Positions 34,318 through 42,967 of a DNA stretch of 64,000 bases are shown piece by piece. The first letter of the stretch is position 1. The number at the start of each line of letters is the position of its first letter. Origin of the DNA: Tardiphaga sp. P9-11 (lineage in GTDB: Bacteria > Pseudomonadota > Alphaproteobacteria > Rhizobiales > Xanthobacteraceae). The notes under the pieces were generated by a model. The model had not been told where the DNA came from. It searched no databases and worked only from the letters and a program-made list of their open reading frames with translations. A program made the position numbers and the translations under genes. Location: NCBI RefSeq assembly GCF_008329525.1, contig NZ_NPKQ01000005.1:62001-126000 (forward strand), read 5' to 3'.

Positions 34318-35997
34318 ATGTTTGCCAGCCTGTCCATTCGTACCAAGATTACCATCGTCGTTTCATTCCTGCTCCTCGCCATGTCAGCGATGGGCGCGCT
34401 GGCTATCAAGCAGATGTACACCATCAACGGGGCGACATCCGACATCGTCATGAGCTGGCTGCCGAGCGTGCGCGCTCTGGGCGAAGTCCGGGCTGCAACG
34501 ATCAGCTATCGTTCGGTGGTTCGTGGACATCTGCTTGCGACTGATGCCGCAGATACGAAGGTCCAGGACGACACGCTGGTGCGTTATGCCGAGATGCTCG
34601 ACAAGGCGCGCAAGAGCTATGAGCCGATGATTTCGTCTCCCGAGGAGCGCGCGATGTACAGCGAATTCAGCAAGCTCTGGAGCGAATACATTGTGGCGTT
34701 GCAGCCGGTTCTTGCGTTGTCGCGCAAGAACGCCCGCGATGAAGCGCGAGATATGAACGTGAAGGTCAACTTGATTGGCTTCAAGGCGGACGATGCCCTG
34801 CAGAAGGATGTCGAGCTCAACAACAAGGGAGCTTTGACGGCCGGTGAACTGGCGACGGACAGCTTTGGGGCCGCCGTCAAGATGGTGATCGGTTCGCTCG
34901 TGCTTGCGGTTGTTGTCGGCGTCGGTGCGGCAATCCTGCTTGTGCGCGATGTTTCGGCCGGCATTACTTCGATCGTGCTGCCGATGCAGGCGCTTGGTAA
35001 AGGAGATCTGACAGCAAATGTTCCGCATCAGGGTGAGAAGACCGAGATGGGTACGATGGCGGACTCGCTTCAGGTGTTCAAGCAGGCGCTGATCGACAAG
35101 CGGGCGGCGGATGAAGCCGCAGCGGCCGATGCCGAAGCCAAGATCGAGCGCGGTCGCCGCGTCGACAGCATCACCCGCAACTTCGAATCGATGATCGGTG
35201 AGATCGTCGAGACGGTGTCGTCCGCATCGACCGAACTGGAAGCCTCGGCAGGTACGCTAACTGCCACGGCAGAACGTTCACAGGAGTTGACCACGACAGT
35301 TGCCGCGGCCTCCGAAGAAGCATCGGCCAATGTACAGTCAGTGGCATCGGCAACCGAAGAAATGGCCTCGTCGGTCAACGAGATCAGCCGTCAGGTTCAG
35401 GAATCGGCTGTCATCGCAGGACAGGCGGTCGATCAGGCACGCAAGACCAATGATCGCGTCGGCGAACTTGCCAGCGCTGCATCGCGCATCGGCGATGTGG
35501 TCGAGTTGATCAACAACATCGCAGGGCAGACAAACCTGCTGGCGCTCAACGCGACTATCGAGGCAGCACGGGCCGGCGAAGCCGGTCGCGGTTTTGCAGT
35601 GGTGGCCTCTGAAGTGAAGGCACTCGCTGAGCAGACTGCCAAGGCGACGGGTGAGATCTCGACGCAGATCTCCGGTATCCAGGCGGCGACGCAGGAATCG
35701 GTTGGCGCTATCAAGGAGATCGGAGACACCATCGGCCGCATGTCCGAGATTGCCTCGACCATCGCATCGGCGGTGGAAGAGCAGGGCGCCGCGACGCAGG
35801 AGATTTCCCGCAACGTTCAACAGGCGGCGCAGGGCACGATGCAGGTCTCGTCGAACATCGTTGATGTGCAGCGCGGAGCGACAGAAACCGGATCTGCCTC
35901 GACTCAGGTTCTCGCCGCGGCGCAATCGCTGTCCTCGGACAGCACGCGGTTGAAGGACGAAGTCAGCAAATTCCTGAACGCAGTGCGGGCAGCGTAA
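34318..35997 (+). CDS. Methyl-accepting chemotaxis protein 3 of 3
   Basis: A 559-residue chemoreceptor with a smaller sensor. TM1 is near residues 11-33 ([23 protein letters not shown]). The periplasmic part of about 155 residues is of the four-helix-bundle (4HB_MCP/Tar-like) size and contains [20 protein letters not shown]2 is near 188-209 ([21 protein letters not shown]), followed by HAMP and the signalling domain with [23 protein letters not shown] at the tip. It ends [16 protein letters not shown] lies upstream of the ATG at 34318. It is more divergent from receptors 1 and 2 than these are from each other. Confidence 0.93.
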   Translation: MFASLSIRTKITIVVSFLLLAMSAMGALAIKQMYTINGATSDIVMSWLPSVRALGEVRAATISYRSVVRGHLLATDAADTKVQDDTLVRYAEMLDKARKSYEPMISSPEERAMYSEFSKLWSEYIVALQPVLALSRKNARDEARDMNVKVNLIGFKADDALQKDVELNNKGALTAGELATDSFGAAVKMVIGSLVLAVVVGVGAAILLVRDVSAGITSIVLPMQALGKGDLTANVPHQGEKTEMGTMADSLQVFKQALIDKRAADEAAAADAEAKIERGRRVDSITRNFESMIGEIVETVSSASTELEASAGTLTATAERSQELTTTVAAASEEASANVQSVASATEEMASSVNEISRQVQESAVIAGQAVDQARKTNDRVGELASAASRIGDVVELINNIAGQTNLLALNATIEAARAGEAGRGFAVVASEVKALAEQTAKATGEISTQISGIQAATQESVGAIKEIGDTIGRMSEIASTIASAVEEQGAATQEISRNVQQAAQGTMQVSSNIVDVQRGATETGSASTQVLAAAQSLSSDSTRLKDEVSKFLNAVRAA

Positions 35998-35999
35998 TA

Positions 36000-36033
36000 C
36001 TCGCGCTCTCCCCGCATACTGGGAGAGCGCGAG
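36000..36033. terminator. Bidirectional hairpin between chemoreceptor 3 and carbamoyltransferase
   Basis: CTCGCGCTCTCCC, an 8-base loop, GGGAGAGCGCGAG: a perfect 13-bp stem sitting exactly between two convergent stop codons. There is no T-tract on either side. Confidence 0.6.
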
Positions 36034-36037
36034 ATCG

Positions 36038-37840
36038 CTACTTCACATTCGACATGACCAGTCCCGCGACGTCCATATAGGTCCGCACCAGCGGGGCGAC
36101 GAAACGATGCGCTGATGTCTTCGACACCAGCGTGTCGTGCAGGATCAGGTGGTCGATGCCGGTATTGATGAAACACGCCATGGCGTCGCGCGGAGTCTCG
36201 ACGATCGGTTCGCCCTTCACGTTGAATGACGTGTTGAGCAGCACCGGGACGCCGGTGAGCGCATCGAATTCCTTCAGCAGCCGATAGAGCACCGGATTGG
36301 TGTCTTCCGTGACTGTCTGGATTCGCGCCGTTCCATCGACGTGCACGATGGCCGGAATCTTTTCGCGCCATTCCGGTCGCACCGGGGCAGCGATCAGCAT
36401 AAACGGCGAATCCTGATCGCCTTCGAAAATCTCTCTGGCACGCTCGGCCAGCACGATCGGCGCGAATGGCCGGAACGGCTGGCGATGTTTGACGCGTGAA
36501 TTGAGGATATCTTTCATCTCCGGCCGGCGCGGATCGGCGATGATGCTGCGATTGCCGAGCGCACGTGGGCCGTATTCCGATCGACCCTGAAACCAGCCGA
36601 TTACTTTTTGATCGGCGAGCAGTTTGGCCGTGTCGCGGCAGATATTGTCGCTGTGGGCCGCGCTGGTCTGTGCCTTGACGAGTGTGCGTTGGGTGGCTGC
36701 CGCGATGTCGCGATCGGTGTATGTCTTTCCCGTGTAGGAATGTGTCATCACATAGGAGCGCGGCTGCTTCTGTAGCTCCAGCAGGCCGTAATAGGCGCAG
36801 CCGATGGCGATGCCGTTGTCGCCGGCAGCGGGCTGGATCCAGACATTTTCGAAGCCGGCTTCGCGGGCGATGCGACCATTGGCAACGCAGTTCAGCGCGA
36901 CGCCGCCGGCGATGCAAAGGTTCTTCGCGCCGGTCGTCTCGCGAAGCCAGCGCGCGCGGGCCAGCAGCACCTTCTCGGTGTCGTCCTGCACGCGCCAAGC
37001 GAGATCCTCCCAATGCCGCATGGACGGATGGGTGTCCCACTTGCCGTCGCTGTCGGCGATATAGGGCTGGTTATATTCAGGGGTCCAGCGCGGCACGCTG
37101 AGGACATTGTCGGTGATATTCATTAGCGGCTTGATCTGATCGCGGCGGCCGTAAGGCGCCAGACCCATCAGCTCGCCGCATTTGTTCCAGTCGCCGAACA
37201 CATAGGTTGAGGCGCGGCTGTAGAGCGCGCCAAGGCCCGGCATATTGTAAAATTCGTCGCTGAGAAAGCCGCGGTCCGGCTCCATCCAGACCTTCTTCAG
37301 GCAATCGAGCTGCGTGCCCTTGAACGTGTAGTAACTCTCGGATTCTCTGGCGAGCTTTGAGCCCGGCTCGTCGTCCGGATAGGTCTCCATGACGTCAGAG
37401 CGGTAGCTGCCGACGCCGTCGACGATCATGATCGCCCCCTCTTCGAAGGGGCTGACGGCAAACGCGCTATAGGCGTGCGCCAGATGATGCGAGATCGTTT
37501 TGACCTTGCCGGTACGGGAGCGGAACAGCGGATGGATGCTGGCGTCCTGCCGTTCATATTCAGGCAGGAAGCCCGGCATGTCCTGATAGATCAGGCGGTC
37601 TTCCATCTCCGGAACCGGCAGGATGTAGCAATTGCTCACCACCAGCTCGACGTCGTCGAGAGTGATGCCTTCGGCATCGAGGACGTAGTCGATCACTTCC
37701 TTGTAGAATCCGGTCGCGTGCTTGTCGCGGGTAATTCGCTCCTTCTCGATCGCATAGGCCAGCGCGCCGTCGCGCAGCAGGCAGGCGCTGACGTCGTGAT
37801 CGTAGGTGTTGAGACCGAGGATATAGCTGGGTTTGGGCAT
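36038..37840 (-). CDS. NodU/CmcH-family carbamoyltransferase
   Basis: A 600-residue carbamoyltransferase. The N-terminal Kae1-like ATPase part opens YILGLNTYDHDVSACLLRDG and has the metal-binding His motif TISHHLAHAYSAFAVS and the phosphate loop IMIVDGVGSY. The C-terminal part carries LCIAGGVALNCVANGRI and GRSEYGPRALGNRSIIADPR. The family activates carbamoyl phosphate with ATP and transfers the carbamoyl group to hydroxyls of antibiotics or Nod factors. There is no nod cluster or biosynthetic cluster around it, so the acceptor is unknown, perhaps a surface polysaccharide or secondary metabolite. AGAAG precedes the ATG. Confidence 0.9.
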   Translation of the reverse strand: MPKPSYILGLNTYDHDVSACLLRDGALAYAIEKERITRDKHATGFYKEVIDYVLDAEGITLDDVELVVSNCYILPVPEMEDRLIYQDMPGFLPEYERQDASIHPLFRSRTGKVKTISHHLAHAYSAFAVSPFEEGAIMIVDGVGSYRSDVMETYPDDEPGSKLARESESYYTFKGTQLDCLKKVWMEPDRGFLSDEFYNMPGLGALYSRASTYVFGDWNKCGELMGLAPYGRRDQIKPLMNITDNVLSVPRWTPEYNQPYIADSDGKWDTHPSMRHWEDLAWRVQDDTEKVLLARARWLRETTGAKNLCIAGGVALNCVANGRIAREAGFENVWIQPAAGDNGIAIGCAYYGLLELQKQPRSYVMTHSYTGKTYTDRDIAAATQRTLVKAQTSAAHSDNICRDTAKLLADQKVIGWFQGRSEYGPRALGNRSIIADPRRPEMKDILNSRVKHRQPFRPFAPIVLAERAREIFEGDQDSPFMLIAAPVRPEWREKIPAIVHVDGTARIQTVTEDTNPVLYRLLKEFDALTGVPVLLNTSFNVKGEPIVETPRDAMACFINTGIDHLILHDTLVSKTSAHRFVAPLVRTYMDVAGLVMSNVK

Positions 37841-38230
37841 GAATCAGCTTCTGACAATTCGCGGGAAGGGACGAACAACGGGATCGAGCTGCTGACGCAG
37901 GCGCTGTGGGTGGGACGGACCGCATATTCGCAGGTGCGAGGTGCAACAACCAGCATAGTGCGAGGCAATATGAAGAGAAGATGAACGGCGGGAGGTCAAA
38001 AGCGAGGTGACGCGTGAAGGTGCGCATTCGTTCGTTGTGACAGCGCTGCCGGCAACTTGACCCACGTTCGAGCTTGCCCCTATTGTAAAGTCGTTCGTGC
38101 GTGCACGCCTTGTGATGGCCATATTACTATTCTGGTTTCAGCACCTGTGTGAATCAGGAATTGATCACTGAACGATTCGACGTAGGAAGCATTTTAAAGC
38201 CGTGCTTCTGCAGAATGGGAGATCCTAAAA
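37841..38230. other. Divergent promoter region, carbamoyltransferase / Arg-Gly-rich peptide
   Basis: About 390 bp, more AT-rich towards 38090-38210 than its surroundings. No gene or RNA is supported. It presumably carries both divergent promoters. Confidence 0.35.
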
Positions 38231-38554
38231 ATGGCTCAAACCAAAACGACGCGCCATAACATCGTAACCCGCTGCCTGGCAGCGATGGCGCTTGTGTCAG
38301 TCTATTGTGTCGGCCTGATCGGCGCGTCCACCGTGTTGCTCACCACGGGCAGCACCTCGGCTCAAGCCCGCGGTGGCGGTCGTGGTGGCGGCGGTCGTGG
38401 CTGGGGTGGTGGCGGCCGCGGACGCGGTGGTGGGTTCTACCGCGGTGGCGGTCGTGGCTATGGTCGCGGCTATGGCTTCTATGGTGGGCCGCGTTTCGTG
38501 GCGCCGGGCTGCTATTTCAGCCGTCGCTGGGGCCGGGTGGTCTGCCCGTACTAA
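38231..38554 (+). CDS. Small secreted Arg/Gly-rich protein
   Basis: A 107-residue protein that opens with basic residues and a hydrophobic segment (CLAAMALVSVYCVGLIGAST...) ending TSAQARG, a probable signal peptide or anchor. The middle is almost pure Gly/Arg (RGGGRGGGGRGW, then GRGYGRGYGFYGG), and the end carries two Cys (APGCYFSRRWGRVVCPY). GGAGA lies eight bases before the ATG, and a terminator follows. Short Gly-rich secreted proteins like this are frequent in Bradyrhizobiaceae and are of unknown function; binding of anionic polymers or a surface coat is possible. Confidence 0.8.
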   Translation: MAQTKTTRHNIVTRCLAAMALVSVYCVGLIGASTVLLTTGSTSAQARGGGRGGGGRGWGGGGRGRGGGFYRGGGRGYGRGYGFYGGPRFVAPGCYFSRRWGRVVCPY

Positions 38555-38590
38555 GCCATAGGCGCTGCGGCGTCGAGCTATGAGATCAAG

Positions 38591-38619
38591 AGGCGCTCCA
38601 GGTAACCGGGGCGCCTTTT
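38591..38619 (+). terminator. Rho-independent terminator
   Basis: AGGCGCTCC, an 8-base loop, GGGGCGCCT followed by TTT: a 9-bp stem with one U-G pair, 37 bp after the Arg/Gly-rich gene. Confidence 0.75.
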
Positions 38620-38812
38620 GCTTTCTAGGCTCGCCTTTTCCGAGAAACGGGCACCTCCTTCGGGAATGATTTGCCGATAGCTACACTCCTTGCACAATGC
38701 TGAGGTCGCTTTTGGCATGCCATCTTGTGTTTTCTCATCCAAGTTCCAATGTCGGGATGGCAAGCCGGCGTTCCCGCGCATGGCAATTCGGTCCTCCCAC
38801 CCTGGAACCTTC

Positions 38813-39925
38813 ATGAGCGCCCTGTTCTCTCCCTTCAAGCTGCGCGATCTCACGCTGCCGAACCGCATCGTCATTGCGCCGATGTGCCAGTATTCTGCCG
38901 AAGATGGCCGGGCCACCGACTGGCACATGATCCATCTCGGCAATATGGCGCTGTCGGGCGCCGCCATGCTGGTGATCGAAGCAACCGCCGTGGAAGCCAT
39001 CGGCCGCATCACACCTGGCGATCTCGGGCTCTATAACGACGCGACCGAAGCCGCGTTGAAGCCCGTGCTGGCGGCAATCCGCAAGCATTCGAACATTGCC
39101 GTTGCCATGCAGATCGCCCATGCCGGCCGGAAGGCGTCGAGCCACGCCCCATGGGATGGCGGCCAGCAAGTCCCGCTCGACAACGGCGGCTGGGTCGCCC
39201 ACGCCCCGTCCGCCATTCCGCAGAAGTCCGGCGAATTGCCGCCGCAGGAGATCGATGCCGCAGGCCTCGTGCGCATCCGCGACGCCTTTGTCGCGACCGC
39301 CAAGCGGGCTGAACGGCTTGGTATCGATGCGCTCGAGATTCACGGTGCACATGGCTATCTGCTGCACGAGTTCCTTTCACCGATCTCCAACCAGCGCACG
39401 GATAATTACGGTGGTTCGCTAGAGAACCGGATCCGGTTTCCACTCGAAGTGTTCGATGCGGTACGCGCGGCTTTTCCCGCGCACAAGCCTGTGGGCGTAC
39501 GCGTATCGGCTTCGGACTGGGTCGAGGGCGGTTGGGATATCGAGCAGACCATCGTCTTCGCCAATGAGTTGAAGAAGCGTGGTGTCGACTGGATGGACGT
39601 TTCGTCCGGCGGTGTCTCGCCGCAGCAGAAAATCACGCTCGGACCGGGCTATCAGGTGCCGTTCGCCGAAGCGGTGAAAGCGGCGACAGGATTGCCGACG
39701 ATTGCGGTGGGGTTGATCACCGACGCGCAGCAGGCTGAAGACATCGTGGCCTCCGGCAAGGCCGATCTCGTCGCTATCGCACGTGGCATTCTCTACGATC
39801 CGCGCTGGCCGTGGCACGCGGCGGCGCAGCTCGGCGGTCAGGTGCAGGCGCCGCCGCAATACTGGCGCTCGCAGCCATCGACGCAAAAGGCGCTGTTCGG
39901 CGATACGACGTTCGGCGGCCGCTGA
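38813..39925 (+). CDS. NADH:flavin oxidoreductase, old yellow enzyme family (YqjM-type)
   Basis: A 370-residue FMN-dependent ene-reductase. It has IAPMCQYSAEDG (the Cys near residue 25 of the YqjM class), MQIAHAGRKAS (His pair that binds the substrate carbonyl), GAHGYLLHEFLSPISNQRTD and NYGGSLENR. It reduces activated C=C bonds of enals/enones with NAD(P)H, often in electrophile defence. I chose MSALFSPFKLRDL at 38813; upstream codons to 38690 are open but atypical. It is a single-gene unit with its own terminator. Confidence 0.9.
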   Translation: MSALFSPFKLRDLTLPNRIVIAPMCQYSAEDGRATDWHMIHLGNMALSGAAMLVIEATAVEAIGRITPGDLGLYNDATEAALKPVLAAIRKHSNIAVAMQIAHAGRKASSHAPWDGGQQVPLDNGGWVAHAPSAIPQKSGELPPQEIDAAGLVRIRDAFVATAKRAERLGIDALEIHGAHGYLLHEFLSPISNQRTDNYGGSLENRIRFPLEVFDAVRAAFPAHKPVGVRVSASDWVEGGWDIEQTIVFANELKKRGVDWMDVSSGGVSPQQKITLGPGYQVPFAEAVKAATGLPTIAVGLITDAQQAEDIVASGKADLVAIARGILYDPRWPWHAAAQLGGQVQAPPQYWRSQPSTQKALFGDTTFGGR

Positions 39926-39949
39926 GCCACTTCAATACGTCTCAGAATC

Positions 39950-39996
39950 AACACCCACACACCGTCCCGCGAGCCGGGAGCGATGTGTGGGTGTTT
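39950..39996 (+). terminator. Rho-independent terminator of the ene-reductase gene
   Basis: AACACCCACACA (39950-39961) pairs perfectly with TGTGTGGGTGTT (39984-39995), with an inner CCCG/CGGG helix and a short TTT run. It lies 25 bp past the stop codon. Confidence 0.75.
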
Positions 39997-40163
39997 CTGC
40001 ACTGCAGCACGCCGATCAAGGTTCTATGCCCGCTCTGCGAATGGCAGCCCTGCGGCAGCATCGTGTTTACATGACAGAATGTCGCACCTACACAGCGCAA
40101 AATTCTGCGCCGTAAAATAATCGTGGCATCCGGCGCTGCCCGCCTATCGAGAGGAGCCCCGCC

Positions 40164-40349
40164 ATGGCCCGCCATTTCTTATGGCTTCTGCTGATCCCGT
40201 TCGTCGGCCTGCTCTGGGTCCCGTTCTACAACTTTCATGATCCGGTGCTGTTCGGCTTTCCGTTCTTCTACTGGTACCAGCTCGCCTGGGTGCCGATGAC
40301 CGCCTTTCTGACCTGGCTCGCTTACCGGACCTACCCCAATGAAGACTGA
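40164..40349 (+). CDS. DUF3311 small membrane protein, symporter partner
   Basis: A 61-residue protein with two hydrophobic stretches (LWLLLIPFVGLLWVPFY and YWYQLAWVPMTAFLTWLAY). DUF3311 proteins are typically encoded just before a sodium:solute symporter and behave as its small subunit (MctS type). GAGG lies upstream of the ATG. The 3' end overlaps the following symporter gene by 11 bp, indicating translational coupling. Confidence 0.9.
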   Translation: MARHFLWLLLIPFVGLLWVPFYNFHDPVLFGFPFFYWYQLAWVPMTAFLTWLAYRTYPNED

Positions 40350-41826
40350 GCTCGATATTCCCGCCGTTGCGGTCTTTCTGTTTTTCTTCGCGCTCGTCAC
40401 CGTGATGGGCTTCGTCGCCTCGAAGTGGCGTCGCCCGAAGACCCTCGCGAGCCTCGACGAATGGGGCCTTGGTGGCCGCCAGTTCGGCACCTGGATCACC
40501 TGGTTTCTGGTCGGCGGCGATTTCTATACCGCCTATACGGTGATCGCGGTGCCGGCACTGGTCTATTCGGTCGGTGCTTATGGCTTCTTCGCGCTGCCTT
40601 ACACGATCCTGGTCTATCCCATCGTATTCATGGTGATGCCGAAGCTGTGGCAGGTCGCCAAGGACAACGGCCATGTCACCGCCGCCGACGTCGTGCATGG
40701 CCGCTACGGTTCGCGCCTGCTGGAAGCAGCCGTCGCCATCACCGGCGTCGTCGCGACCATGCCCTATATAGCGCTGCAGCTGATCGGCATGGCTACGGCT
40801 GTGAAGGCGCTCGGTTTCCAAGGTGAATTACCCTTGATCGCGGCCTTTGTCGTGCTGGCACTCTACACCTACTCGTCGGGGCTGCGTGCTCCGGCGCTGA
40901 TCGCCTTCGTCAAGGATATCATGATCTATATCGCCGTGATCGCGGCAGTGTCAGTGATCCCCGGCAAGCTCGGCGGCTATGCCGCAGTGTTCGACGCCGC
41001 CGATCAGGCATTCAAGGCCAAGGGCTCGGGCAGCATCCTGCTGCAGCCTAGCCAGTATGTCGCTTACGCCACACTGGCACTTGGTTCGGCGCTCGCAGCC
41101 TTCATGTATCCGCACACGCTGACCGGCATCTTCGCCAGCAAGAGCGCCACGACCATCCGCAAGAATGCGGTGCTGTTGCCGGCCTATACGCTGATGCTCG
41201 GCCTGCTGGCGTTGCTGGGCTATATGGGCCACGCTGCCAAGCTGAAGCTCGCCAGCAACAATGACGTGGTACCGGCGCTGTTCCAGACGCTGTTTCCGAG
41301 CTGGTTCGCTGGCTTCGCCTTTGCTGCGATCGCCATCGGCGCGCTGGTCCCTGCGGCCGTGATGAGCATCGGTGCTGCCAATCTCTTCACCCGTAATTTC
41401 TGGAAGGCCTATGTCAATCCGCAGGTCGATACAGCGGGCGAAGCCGCGGTGGCAAAGATCGCGTCGCTGGTGGTGAAGGTCGGCGCGCTGCTGGTCATCA
41501 TCTATCTGCCGACGCAGTTCGCGCTCGACCTGCAGCTTCTCGGAGGCCTGTGGATTCTGCAGACGCTGCCGGCCTTGATCTTCGGCCTGTTCACCCGCTG
41601 GTTCACGGCACCGGCACTTTTGGTTGGATGGGTGGTCGGCCTGTTCGGCGGCACATATCTGGCCTGGACGGACGGCCTCAAGCCGCTGCACATGCTGTCG
41701 ATTGGCAGCTTCCAGGCGACGGTCTATGTCGGCCTGATTGCCCTCGTCGCGAATATCGTGGTCGCGATGCTGGTCAATCTCGTGGTGCCGAAGCCGATGG
41801 TAACGGCCGAGGCGGCGGGCACTTAA
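40339..41826 (+). CDS. mctP: Sodium:solute symporter, monocarboxylate permease (MctP-like)
   Basis: A 495-residue symporter of the SSS/LeuT-fold family with about 13 hydrophobic segments. Typical features are WGLGGRQFGTWITWFLVGGDFYTAYT near the start and NKSATTIRKNA-like loops in the middle. In rhizobia MctP takes up lactate, pyruvate, propionate and alanine. The small DUF3311 partner upstream supports the MctP assignment. Rhizobial mctP is often under a MctSR-type two-component system, absent here. Confidence 0.85.
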   Translation: MKTELDIPAVAVFLFFFALVTVMGFVASKWRRPKTLASLDEWGLGGRQFGTWITWFLVGGDFYTAYTVIAVPALVYSVGAYGFFALPYTILVYPIVFMVMPKLWQVAKDNGHVTAADVVHGRYGSRLLEAAVAITGVVATMPYIALQLIGMATAVKALGFQGELPLIAAFVVLALYTYSSGLRAPALIAFVKDIMIYIAVIAAVSVIPGKLGGYAAVFDAADQAFKAKGSGSILLQPSQYVAYATLALGSALAAFMYPHTLTGIFASKSATTIRKNAVLLPAYTLMLGLLALLGYMGHAAKLKLASNNDVVPALFQTLFPSWFAGFAFAAIAIGALVPAAVMSIGAANLFTRNFWKAYVNPQVDTAGEAAVAKIASLVVKVGALLVIIYLPTQFALDLQLLGGLWILQTLPALIFGLFTRWFTAPALLVGWVVGLFGGTYLAWTDGLKPLHMLSIGSFQATVYVGLIALVANIVVAMLVNLVVPKPMVTAEAAGT

Positions 41827-41934
41827 GGGTCTCATTGTAAAGCCCGCGCGCGCATTGTTTCCGGCGCGCGCTGGCTTTATTGTCCGCGCGAACGCCCGCC
41901 ACTCTGCCGGGACCGTGGATGGAGCTTGCCTGAG

Positions 41935-42918
41935 TTGACCGAATCGATGCGCATCGGCACGCGCAAAAGCACCATGGCGCTGGCCCAGACCGAAGAGATT
42001 GCGCGCCGCCTTGCGGTGGCTGCGCCGGAACTGGCCGTCGAGATCGTCAAATTCGAGCCGGTCGGCGACCGCGACCAGACCAGCAATCTCCTGAAGCATG
42101 GCGGCAAGGGTGGCGCTTTCGTCGGCGAGATTCGCGCGGCCGTGCTCAAGGGCGCGCTGCATGCGGCAATGCATTCGCTGAAGGACATGCCGGGCAATGA
42201 AGACACGCCGGGCCTCGTGATTGGCGCTACGCTGGTGCGCGATCCTCCGACCGACTCGCTGGTCCTGCGCAAGGGCGTCAGCCTCGACGATCTCAAGCGC
42301 ACTCATGGCAAAGGCTTCAAGATCGGCACCAACGCCGTGCGCCGCGCGGCCTATATTCGGCGGCTGTTTCCCGAGATTGAGGTGATCCACTTCCGCGGCG
42401 CTGCCGATACGCGCGTGCGCAAACTCGACAATGGCGAGATGCAGCGGCTGCCTGAGGGCGACGAGGTCGGCCCCGCCGACGCACTGATCATGGCGCGTTC
42501 AGGCCTTGAGCGTGTTGGATTGGCGAGCCGTATCGCACGCGATTTCACGCCGCAGGAAATGTTACCGGCCGTGGGGCAGGGCATCGTCGCCGTCGAATGC
42601 GCGGCAAATGATTGGGCCACGCGGCGCCATCTGTCGCTGATCGACGATCCTGCGGCACATCTATCCTGCGATGCCGAGCGCGAGGTGCTGTGGGTGCTGA
42701 ACGGCCATTGCAATTCGCCGATCGCCGGTTATTCGGTGATTTCAGGCCATGAGATGTCGTTGACGGCGTCGGTGCTCGATGAAGCCGGCGGGCAATTCAT
42801 CGAGGTGACGCGCGTAGGGCCGGCGGATCGTCCGCGCGAGCTGGGGCGCGCTGTCGGGCTGGAGCTGCTGAACAAGGGCGCCGGTGTGCTGATTGAGGGT
42901 AATAGGCCGGCGGAATAG
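41935..42918 (+). CDS. hemC: Hydroxymethylbilane synthase (porphobilinogen deaminase)
   Basis: About 327 residues. It polymerises four porphobilinogens into hydroxymethylbilane in heme/chlorophyll/B12 synthesis. The N-terminal RIGTRKSTMALAQTEEIA, HSLKDMP near residue 85 and the catalytic-site GTNAVRRAAY stretch are typical. The dipyrromethane-cofactor Cys is in NGHCNSPIAGYS near residue 260. I chose TTG at 41935 (GGAG ten bases upstream); TTG at 41926 and ATG at 41947 are alternatives. Neither hemD nor tsaD, frequent partners in alphaproteobacteria, is adjacent. Confidence 0.93.
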   Translation: MTESMRIGTRKSTMALAQTEEIARRLAVAAPELAVEIVKFEPVGDRDQTSNLLKHGGKGGAFVGEIRAAVLKGALHAAMHSLKDMPGNEDTPGLVIGATLVRDPPTDSLVLRKGVSLDDLKRTHGKGFKIGTNAVRRAAYIRRLFPEIEVIHFRGAADTRVRKLDNGEMQRLPEGDEVGPADALIMARSGLERVGLASRIARDFTPQEMLPAVGQGIVAVECAANDWATRRHLSLIDDPAAHLSCDAEREVLWVLNGHCNSPIAGYSVISGHEMSLTASVLDEAGGQFIEVTRVGPADRPRELGRAVGLELLNKGAGVLIEGNRPAE

Positions 42919-42920
42919 TC

Positions 42921-42956
42921 CTTCCGAACCTCTCCCCGCAAGCGGGGAGAAGGAAG
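42921..42956. repeat. Palindromic hairpin between hemC and the S9 peptidase
   Basis: CTTCC...TCTCCCCGC, AA, GCGGGGAGA...GGAAG: a long stem between two convergent genes. It can terminate in both directions, although it lacks a clean T-tract, and resembles the pyrimidine-rich palindromic repeats elsewhere in the window. Confidence 0.6.
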
Positions 42957-42967
42957 AAAGGGCCGCC

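Noticed and set aside
29904-35997. Tandem repeats in the chemoreceptors as a possible assembly duplication
   Set aside because: Sensors, lengths and silent sites differ between the three genes, so they are real paralogues and not a duplicated assembly segment.
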